Shown here: positions 1-5,443 of the stretch, one piece after another
Position numbering within the stretch: position 1 is the stretch's first letter
Layout of the letters: every line of letters starts with the position of its first letter
From: a virus
Virus record (IMG/VR): IMGVR_UViG_3300026097_000612
Span: 1-20,887 of that record
DNA length: 20,887 nucleotides
Strand: one strand, 5' to 3'
Position numbers and translations under genes: made by a program
Notes under the pieces: generated by a model
What the model was told of the DNA's origin: nothing
Databases searched by the model: none
What the model saw: the letters and a program-made list of their open reading frames with translations, nothing else

Positions 1-434
1 GTAAAGATGCTGCTTGTGGTGAACGTCTCATCTTCAGCCATATTGGCGTCTGGAAGATCGACAGCACCGGTAGTCAGGTCATTCGTAGATGTGACGTGAA
101 CCTGACTTACAGCAGCACCACCAACTGTAGGTGGTCCTGTGTCGAGGTTGGCGACAGAGAGGACAGCCGTCAGGTTCGCAACAGCGTCTGCAATGTCTGG
201 GATTCCCGTCAGGATGCCATCAGCGGCAAGCACATGCTCAACGTCCATGACAACATTGTCAGCAACAGGTGCCTGCGTCTCTACAGGTGCAGCACCCATC
301 ACTTGCGTTTGGCTAAAGCCTGCCTGCTCCACAGAAGGTGCAGACGTAGTAATATCTACCGCTGAAATCTCAACGATACGTTCTGCACCATCATCCCCTA
401 ATGGGGCCGAAGCTAGTGGGCTAAAACCAAGCAT
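1..434 (-). CDS. Repeat-containing phage structural protein, partial (runs off left edge)
   Basis: The frame opens at ATG 434, four bases after the TGA of the gene before it, and stays open for 144 codons to the window edge, so the C-terminus is missing. It begins MLGFSPLASAPLGDDG and is then built from degenerate units of 23-24 residues with the pattern V-x5-(I/L)-x-T-x2-P-x-(V/L/I), for example VLAADGILTGIPDIADAVAN and VLSVANLDTGPPTVGGAAV. Short repeats of this type are familiar from fibre or appendage proteins of marine phages, but no catalytic motif is visible and the exact role is unknown. Its place after the fibre genes and its repetitive beta-prone sequence suggest a virion appendage protein. 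The reading frame is well supported; the function is inferred. Confidence 0.75.
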   Translation of the reverse strand, partial: MLGFSPLASAPLGDDGAERIVEISAVDITTSAPSVEQAGFSQTQVMGAAPVETQAPVADNVVMDVEHVLAADGILTGIPDIADAVANLTAVLSVANLDTGPPTVGGAAVSQVHVTSTNDLTTGAVDLPDANMAEDETFTTSSIF

Positions 435-437
435 CTA

Positions 438-743
438 TCAGTTACCTCGTAGAGCAAACCATTCGTTTACACGGGTCTCGACCTCAGCGTCAGTGAGGTT
501 GTTACCGTCTTCGTCGGTCATTGGCCGATCTGCGTGTAAGCCTTGCACATATGTCACCAACTCCGCGAGAGTGTACGTCTCAACAGTGTCAGGCACATAG
601 TACTTGCGATCATTCAGGTCTGGCGACCAGCCGATCAATTCGTGCGTAACTGGATTGTAAAAGTAACCGCCATCTTCGATCCACTCTGGGGCCTTCATGG
701 ACTCGCCACGACCCGTGCGGTGCATTAGGTATTTGATAATCAT
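438..743 (-). CDS. Small hypothetical protein of the fibre region
   Basis: A 101-residue protein that I do not recognise. ATG 743 is chosen because GAAAGGA lies about six bases upstream; an in-frame ATG at 725 has no comparable site. The sequence is acidic and soluble, rich in aromatic residues in the first half (EWIEDGGYFYNPVTHELIGW), with a helical C-terminal half (LTDAEVETRVNEWFALRGN). No signal peptide or membrane segment is seen. It sits between the last propeller fibre gene and the repeat protein gene. Small genes in such places often encode fibre assembly chaperones or minor tail components, but that is only positional inference. Confidence 0.7.
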   Translation of the reverse strand: MIIKYLMHRTGRGESMKAPEWIEDGGYFYNPVTHELIGWSPDLNDRKYYVPDTVETYTLAELVTYVQGLHADRPMTDEDGNNLTDAEVETRVNEWFALRGN

Positions 744-770
744 TGCTGATCCTTTCGTTAGGGTGTGGTG

Positions 771-1781
771 TTAGAGGCCAGTGGAGTATTGGTAGATAGC
801 GTCGCCAATATTGCCACTTATGAACATCTTAGTACCATCAGCGCTGAAAGCTAAGCCAATGGGAACAGTCTCCTGACCACTTACACTAAAGCTAACGCTA
901 TCATAAGAAGCAGTGCTCAGGTCAAATCCTGTAGACAAGCTGTATTGGTATATGCTGTCAGTGACAATACCAACTATGAACATCTGAGTGCCGTCAGGGT
1001 TGAAATCTAGGACATAAGGGCCAGTCTCCTGACCACTTACACTAAAGCTAACGCTATCATAAGAAGCAGTGCTCAGGTCAAATCCTGTAGACAAGCTGTA
1101 TTGGTATACGGTGTTGCTAGAGTTGCCAACCACATACATCTTAGTACCGTCAGTGTTGAAAACTAGGCCATTGGGGGTACCATCCTGACTAGCTACACTA
1201 AGGCTAACGCTATCATAAGAAGCAGTGCTTAGATCAAATCCTGTCGACAAGCTGTACTGGTATACACTGTCATTACTGCTTCCAGCTATGTACATCTTAG
1301 TTCCGTCAGTGTTGAAAGCTAGACCAGAGTGGCTAGTTTCCTGACTGCCTACACCAAAGAGAACGCTATCATAAGAAGCGGTGCTTATGTCAAAACCTGT
1401 CGACAAGCTGTACTGGTATACACTGTCATTACTGCTTCCAGCTATGTACATCTTAGTTCCGTCAGTGTTGAAAGCTATATCTCTGGGACTAGTTTCCTGA
1501 CTAGCTATACTAAAACTAACATTATCATAAGTCACATTGGATAAATCTACAGTCCAGCCTGAAGGAACAATCCCAATCTCCTTAAACTCACCGTTCAAAT
1601 ACTGGTACAGCACCTCGTTGGCGGTATCCCACCAGAAGTCACCCGTAGCTGGCGATGTAGGCTCAGTGGCGCTCTCAGTGTACCCTTGCAGGATACCGTT
1701 GCCGCCGATCTGAAATGCACCGTTTGGCAAGTCAACCGCAGAGCCACCGTTGATAAGTTCATCTGTCTTGAGTGTACTCAT
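771..1781 (-). CDS. Tail fibre-like protein with five beta-propeller blades (paralogue 3)
   Basis: 336 residues. Residues 1-75 form a head module (MSTLKTDELINGGS, then TEPTSPATGDFWWDTANE and LNGEFKEIG), a kind of short module seen near the N-terminus of phage fibre proteins. After a linker (GWTVDLSNVTYDNVSF) come five repeats of exactly 52 residues with the core GLAFNTDGTKMYIAGSSNDS followed by [19 protein letters not shown], resembling YVTN/6-bladed-type beta-propeller blades. The protein ends YQYSTGL. The last blade lacks its outer strand, which the N-terminal linker could supply. Probable role: receptor or surface-polysaccharide binding at the tail tip. The AGGA ribosome site lies nine bases before the ATG, inside the final codons of the preceding gene. 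Unlike paralogues 1 and 2, its own last codons lack AGGA. Function inferred. Confidence 0.8.
   Translation of the reverse strand: MSTLKTDELINGGSAVDLPNGAFQIGGNGILQGYTESATEPTSPATGDFWWDTANEVLYQYLNGEFKEIGIVPSGWTVDLSNVTYDNVSFSIASQETSPRDIAFNTDGTKMYIAGSSNDSVYQYSLSTGFDISTASYDSVLFGVGSQETSHSGLAFNTDGTKMYIAGSSNDSVYQYSLSTGFDLSTASYDSVSLSVASQDGTPNGLVFNTDGTKMYVVGNSSNTVYQYSLSTGFDLSTASYDSVSFSVSGQETGPYVLDFNPDGTQMFIVGIVTDSIYQYSLSTGFDLSTASYDSVSFSVSGQETVPIGLAFSADGTKMFISGNIGDAIYQYSTGL
866..1108. repeat. Perfect 87-bp direct repeat within paralogue 3
   Basis: Positions 866-952 and 1022-1108 are identical over 87 bases, offset by 156 bases, the length of one blade. They cover SLSTGFDLSTASYDSVSFSV and neighbours. Identity at silent positions points to recent duplication or conversion between blades. 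Confidence 0.9.
1240..1477. repeat. Perfect 82-bp direct repeat within paralogue 3
   Basis: Positions 1240-1321 and 1396-1477 are identical over 82 bases, again offset by 156. They cover LAFNTDGTKMYIAGSSNDSV and part of the next strand, a different part of the blade from the 87-bp pair. Confidence 0.9.
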
Positions 1782-1784
1782 CGG

Positions 1785-2816
1785 TTATAATCCTGTGCTG
1801 TATTGGTAGAGGGTGTCGCCTGAATTGCCGACTATGTACATCTTAGTGCCATCATGGCTAAATGTTAGGCCAACGGGAAGAGTATTCTGACTAGCTACAC
1901 TAAAGCTAACACTATCATATGAAGCTGTGCTTACATCAAAGCCTGTAGACAAACTATATTGAAAGACAGTGTCGTTGGAAAGACCAACCATGTACATCTT
2001 AGTACCGTCAGTGTTAAAGGTTACGCTAGCGGGAAGAGTATCCTGACTAGATACACTAAAGCTGACACTGTCGTATGAAGCTGTGCTTAGGTCAAAACCT
2101 GTAGACAAACTATATTGATGTACGCTGTCGCTAGAGATGCCAACCACATACATCTTAGTACCGTCAGTGTTAAAGGTTATGCCATAGGTATTAGTTTCTT
2201 GACTAGCTATGCTGAAGCTAACACTATCATATGAAGCTGTGCTTAGGTCAAAACCTGTAGACAAACTATATTGATATACGCTGTCGCTGTCAGTACCAAT
2301 TATATACATCTTAGTACCGTCAGAGTTGAAAGCTATCTCTCGGATAAAATTATCCTGACTAACTATGCTGAAGCTAACACTGTCATATGAGGCTGCGCTT
2401 AAGTCAAAAGCTGTGGACAAGCTGTATTGGTATACATTTTCATCTGAGGCACCAGCTAAATACATCTTAGTACCGTCAGTATTGAAAGCCATGCCTTGGG
2501 GATTCGCATCCTGACTGCCTACATCAAGGCTAACATTATCATAAGTCACATTGGACAAATCTACAGTCCAGCTTGCAGCGCCACCGCCCTCACCAATCAC
2601 ACGCTTCCACTCATCGTTGATGTAAACGTCATATGTGTCGTTGGCAGTGTCGTAGAACGTATCACCGTTTGCAGCGGCCTCTGGCTGCGTTTCACCTTCT
2701 GTGCGTGTAGGGGCCAACAAACCACTATCAACGCCAGATACCTTCACACCGTTGGTGAAGTTAGGGCTACCCGTGCCAGCACGGTCAGTAATCTTTTTGA
2801 TCTCAAGGTCGCTCAT
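1785..2816 (-). CDS. Tail fibre-like protein with five beta-propeller blades (paralogue 2)
   Basis: 343 residues with the same plan as its neighbours. The head begins MSDLEIKKITDRAGTGSPNF, matching the start of paralogue 1 ([17 protein letters not shown]), a signature often seen at the N-terminus of marine phage fibre proteins. It continues through NGDTFYDTANDTYDVYINDEWKRV and a glycine-rich hinge (GEGGGAAS) to the linker WTVDLSNVTYDNVSL, nearly identical to paralogue 3. Five 52-residue blades follow (typical core GITFNTDGTKMYVVGISSDS) and the protein ends YQYSTGL. Blades are closest to those of paralogue 3, the head closest to paralogue 1. AGGA in the last codons of paralogue 1 lies nine bases before this ATG. 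Likely a tail-tip adhesin; no enzymatic motif is seen. Confidence 0.8.
   Translation of the reverse strand: MSDLEIKKITDRAGTGSPNFTNGVKVSGVDSGLLAPTRTEGETQPEAAANGDTFYDTANDTYDVYINDEWKRVIGEGGGAASWTVDLSNVTYDNVSLDVGSQDANPQGMAFNTDGTKMYLAGASDENVYQYSLSTAFDLSAASYDSVSFSIVSQDNFIREIAFNSDGTKMYIIGTDSDSVYQYSLSTGFDLSTASYDSVSFSIASQETNTYGITFNTDGTKMYVVGISSDSVHQYSLSTGFDLSTASYDSVSFSVSSQDTLPASVTFNTDGTKMYMVGLSNDTVFQYSLSTGFDVSTASYDSVSFSVASQNTLPVGLTFSHDGTKMYIVGNSGDTLYQYSTGL
1791..1794 (-). promoter_or_regulatory. Ribosome binding site inside the C-terminal codons of paralogue 2
   Basis: AGGA is formed by the codons ACA GGA (Thr-Gly of YQYSTGL) and stands nine bases before ATG 1781 of paralogue 3. The 24 bases at 1787-1810 are identical to 2822-2845 at the end of paralogue 1. 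Confidence 0.6.
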
Positions 2817-2819
2817 AGA

Positions 2820-3854
2820 TCATAATCCTGTGCTGTATTGGTAGATGAAATCAGGGCTAGCAGTGTTCCCAATATACACTTTTGTCCCATCATAACTTAC
2901 ACTAGCACCTAGGGCTCCAGCAGGTGTGGCTAGTGTGCTAGAAAACGTAGCAGTTGTAAGATCATAAGCCGAAGATAAATTATATTGATGCAAGCTATCG
3001 GAATTAAAGCCCAGTATAAATAACTTATCACCCGCAGTATCAAAAAATATGCTAGTTAAGGATGCCTCTTTGGCGGATATATCAAGACTAACATTGTCAT
3101 ATGATGCTGTGCTTACGTCAAAAGCTGTGGATAAAGAGTATTGATATACTCGGTCCGAATCTCTCCCCCCAGCATACATCTTAGTTCCATCAAAGGTAAA
3201 ATACAAAGCCATCAGGTATGTTTCTTGAGAGGCAGCAGAGAAACTTACGTTGTCATAAGAAATTGTACTGGCATCAAATGCTGTGGATAAGCTGTACTGA
3301 TAGATACTATTGGTAGAGATGTCTGCTATAAACATCTTAGTGCCATCAGGGTTAAATTTAATGTTGGCAGGCTGGGTGGATTGTGAGGACAAACTGAACG
3401 ATACATTATCGTAAGTAGCTGTGGTAGTATCAAAGGCTGTTGAAAGACTGTATTGAAAAACACTATCGCTGCTAACGCCAACCAAGAACATCTTACTTCC
3501 ATCTGTACTGACCGCTACGGAATAGGGGCTTCCTTCTTGACCCCCCACTGCGAGTGGGTTGGAGTCTAGTGAAAGGTCAGCAGTGTTAAAGGTCCATGAG
3601 GGAGCAGAAATAGGAGCAGCAGCCCCAAGTTCAACTTCCTTAAACTCGCCAGCAATATACACCATCACTTTTTCGTTGGCTGTATCCCACCAGATAGCCC
3701 CATTCTTAGGGCTGGCAGGCTCAGTGGCGCTTGAATAGTACTCAGCAGTATTCAAAGTGCTCAAGGCGGAGCCAGCAACCGTCAACCCATCCGAAAAGTC
3801 AGGTGCACCCGTACCAGCCGCATCAGCGATGTTATCAACTTTGATCTGGGTCAT
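2820..3854 (-). CDS. Tail fibre-like protein with five beta-propeller blades (paralogue 1)
   Basis: 344 residues, first of three tandem paralogues in transcription order. The head reads [20 protein letters not shown], then [20 protein letters not shown] and [11 protein letters not shown]. Five blades follow that are more diverged than those of the other two copies (for example [20 protein letters not shown], then [19 protein letters not shown]); the fourth and fifth have lost part of the consensus ([32 protein letters not shown]). It ends YQYSTGL. The start ATG overlaps the TGA of the upstream fibre gene (ATGA), with GGAAGG about 11 bases upstream. Probable receptor-binding or fibre-tip subunit joined to the virion through the conserved head. 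Role inferred from domain type and position. Confidence 0.8.
   Translation of the reverse strand: MTQIKVDNIADAAGTGAPDFSDGLTVAGSALSTLNTAEYYSSATEPASPKNGAIWWDTANEKVMVYIAGEFKEVELGAAAPISAPSWTFNTADLSLDSNPLAVGGQEGSPYSVAVSTDGSKMFLVGVSSDSVFQYSLSTAFDTTTATYDNVSFSLSSQSTQPANIKFNPDGTKMFIADISTNSIYQYSLSTAFDASTISYDNVSFSAASQETYLMALYFTFDGTKMYAGGRDSDRVYQYSLSTAFDVSTASYDNVSLDISAKEASLTSIFFDTAGDKLFILGFNSDSLHQYNLSSAYDLTTATFSSTLATPAGALGASVSYDGTKVYIGNTASPDFIYQYSTGL
2826..2829 (-). promoter_or_regulatory. Ribosome binding site inside the C-terminal codons of paralogue 1
   Basis: The same AGGA within ACA GGA, again nine bases before the next ATG (2816). The last paralogue, which has no close downstream gene, encodes the same YQYSTGL with TCC ACT GGC CTC and has no AGGA. 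Confidence 0.6.
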
Positions 3855-4594
3855 AGCACGAGATACCTTCCGCCTGTGGCGACAGTGACAGTTACACCAT
3901 CAGCAACCTCAACAGGGCCAACGCTAAGGGCGCTCTGGGTCGAACTGATAGTTGTGTTAGATGAAATGACACGGCCCGCCACGTTGATCGCATCAAACGA
4001 TCCGCCGCCACCGCTTGCCTGATCGACAAACGTCAGATTGCCGCTGCCGTCAGTCTTGATAACCTGATCTACCGTGCCGTCAGTGGTGGGTAGCGTGAAG
4101 GCAGAAACAAAGGATGTCAGGTTTGCGTCATACGCCTGCGCATCCGTGCCAACGACAGGGACATCCGCAGCGTTAGCCAACTCAACCCACGAACCAGCAT
4201 GGGCGAAGAACATAGCGCCCTCGCCATGAACATGAGCAATCATGCCGTGATTGTCAGTAGCGGAAGGCAGATCACCCGTGGCGGAATAAACATGCACAAT
4301 CTGCAAGTCTTTAGCCGCTGGGCTGATAAACACATAAGCAGAGCCAGAGAGGCTTAACAGGGAGCCTGTGCTGCTTTCTGTGAGGCTACGAGAGAGAGTG
4401 GTGCCGGAAGTCGTATAGACACCCGTACCAATCTCCCACGCATTGCCATCTTCAATGACGTAACGGACGGTTTGACCGTCAGATACACCTGCGTCAGCGA
4501 ATGATTGATAACCCGCCTCCGCTGAGTTGAGGGTGACGGTGCCAGTCCCAGTTGTCGCCGTAGACATTTTCGCGCGATTGACAAGCGTCACCAT
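3851..4594 (-). CDS. Phage tail fibre protein
   Basis: 247 residues. The first 75 ([52 protein letters not shown]) are a conserved module of tail fibre or collar proteins of marine phages. A middle part ([35 protein letters not shown]) and a C-terminal part ([36 protein letters not shown]) are also of types recurring in such fibres. No enzymatic motif. ATG 4594 has GAGGTGAG just upstream. The TGA overlaps the ATG of the first propeller gene, which suggests coupled synthesis and perhaps one fibre complex. A terminator-like hairpin lies immediately upstream, so this gene may depend on read-through or a separate promoter. Confidence 0.8.
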   Translation of the reverse strand: MVTLVNRAKMSTATTGTGTVTLNSAEAGYQSFADAGVSDGQTVRYVIEDGNAWEIGTGVYTTSGTTLSRSLTESSTGSLLSLSGSAYVFISPAAKDLQIVHVYSATGDLPSATDNHGMIAHVHGEGAMFFAHAGSWVELANAADVPVVGTDAQAYDANLTSFVSAFTLPTTDGTVDQVIKTDGSGNLTFVDQASGGGGSFDAINVAGRVISSNTTISSTQSALSVGPVEVADGVTVTVATGGRYLVL

Positions 4595-4615
4595 ATTCTC
4601 ACCTCAATTTAGTTC

Positions 4616-4644
4616 AGTAAACAAAGACCCTATTAAGCAGGGTC
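4616..4644 (-). terminator. Intrinsic terminator-like hairpin overlapping a stop codon
   Basis: On the minus strand GACCCT (4644-4639) and AGGGTC (4631-4626) form a perfect 6-bp stem around the 7-base loop GCTTAAT, followed by TTTGTTT. The stem's 5' arm is the last coding sequence (GAC CCT) of the gene ending at 4633, and its TAA lies in the loop. The stem is short and the T-run is interrupted, so termination may be partial. Confidence 0.5.
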
Positions 4645-5004
4645 AGGAATACCGATCTTGAATGAGGCCAGCGAGAACGTGTTGCCGTCAGTCACCGACT
4701 GAGATGCAGTCAAAGCGCCAGTCACGAGCAAGCGGCTGTTCGCTGTATCCACCAGCGCATAGTGCGTGGCTGTGCCAGTCGCTGTGATGCTGCCATCTGT
4801 GATAGCTGCAACAGTAACCTCACGACCACCACCAGAGCGGTCAGCAGGCGCGCCAATAGAAAGCGATGTGCTGTTGCCCAGTGTGCTTGTGGACGTTGCG
4901 TCAGCGTAAGTTGTCGCCTCTTGCGAAGTGACGTGAATTACGTTTGCCTCAGTGTCCAGCACGGTCAAGCCGTTATCGAACACTCGGTTGTCAAGAAAAG
5001 CCAT
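4633..5004 (-). CDS. Conserved marine-phage structural protein of unknown function
   Basis: 123 residues, starting MAFLDNRVFDNGLTVLDTEA and ending SLASFKIGIPDPA. I recognise this as a small protein type recurrent in fibre regions of marine phages (core NVIHVTSQEATTYADATS, APADRSGGGREVTVAAITDG, THYALVDTANSRLLVTG). It is beta- and threonine-rich with no cysteine, signal peptide or membrane segment; a virion decoration, collar or fibre-base role is possible but not shown. GGAGA lies eight bases before ATG 5004. It is the only gene here with a possible promoter just upstream (5065-5037) and a terminator-like hairpin at its end, so it may be transcribed as a single-gene unit. Confidence 0.75.
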   Translation of the reverse strand: MAFLDNRVFDNGLTVLDTEANVIHVTSQEATTYADATSTSTLGNSTSLSIGAPADRSGGGREVTVAAITDGSITATGTATHYALVDTANSRLLVTGALTASQSVTDGNTFSLASFKIGIPDPA

Positions 5005-5036
5005 GCTAGAAGTCTCCGAGATTTACATGCAAGCGT

Positions 5037-5065
5037 ATATTAAACGATTTTGCTCAACACCGCAA
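5037..5065 (-). promoter_or_regulatory. Possible sigma70-like promoter
   Basis: In the 64-base gap before ATG 5004, TTGCGG (5065-5060) and TAATAT (5042-5037) are separated by exactly 17 bases. The -35 matches consensus at 3 of 6 positions and the -10 at 4 of 6, so this is weak. The location in one of the few gaps, ahead of a gene with its own terminator-like hairpin, gives modest support. Confidence 0.25.
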
Positions 5066-5068
5066 TCC

Positions 5069-5443
5069 TTACGGCCTTGTGGGCCAGACTACATCGCGCG
5101 GGTCAGTCGTGTTGGCAGGCAAATCCCGCAAGGCTTGGCGGTAGGTCGCCCATGCAGCCTGATCTACGGGTGCATCAGGCACTTGGGTCCAGTCGGAAGA
5201 AGTCAGCAGGCGATCTCGTGACCCACGCAAGTCAATCCAAGCCCGGTCGATCTCTTCTTGTTCAATCGTGCTTGCAGGAATGTCCGCTACAGCACCATCA
5301 ACAACCATTTGCGTGCTGTGATCGTAGTGGCCCTCAATCAAGCCCTCGCCCTCTCTGGCAGTCACATTTGCTTGGTCTGAGTTTTTGCCACGGCCAGTGA
5401 AGCGACCTGTCACCAAATTATAGCGTGAGTATTGATACATCAT
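5069..5443 (-). CDS. Tail assembly chaperone-like protein
   Basis: 124 residues. The C-terminal half carries the pattern of the phage tail assembly chaperone family (Pfam Phage_tail_APC type): RDRLLTSSDWTQVPDAPVD, then WATYRQALRDLP and VVWPTRP at the end. In other phages such proteins follow fibre or tip genes and help fibre proteins fold or attach. The N-terminal half (MMYQYSRYNLVTGRFTGRGK) is of a type that often precedes this domain. The first of two adjacent ATG codons is preferred because GGAG lies eight bases before it. It overlaps the end of the J-like gene by four bases, so it is probably made together with the tip protein. Family assignment is by motif recognition only. Confidence 0.7.
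   Translation of the reverse strand: MMYQYSRYNLVTGRFTGRGKNSDQANVTAREGEGLIEGHYDHSTQMVVDGAVADIPASTIEQEEIDRAWIDLRGSRDRLLTSSDWTQVPDAPVDQAAWATYRQALRDLPANTTDPRDVVWPTRP

Noticed and set aside
771-3854. CRISPR-like or diversity-generating retroelement array
   Set aside because: The repeats are 156-bp coding blades without short uniform spacers. No reverse transcriptase gene or A-biased template/variable repeat pair is present.
771-3854. One fibre gene broken by stop codons
   Set aside because: Each of the three frames has its own start, head module, linker, complete set of five blades and the same C-terminal YQYSTGL, so they are separate paralogues and not fragments.
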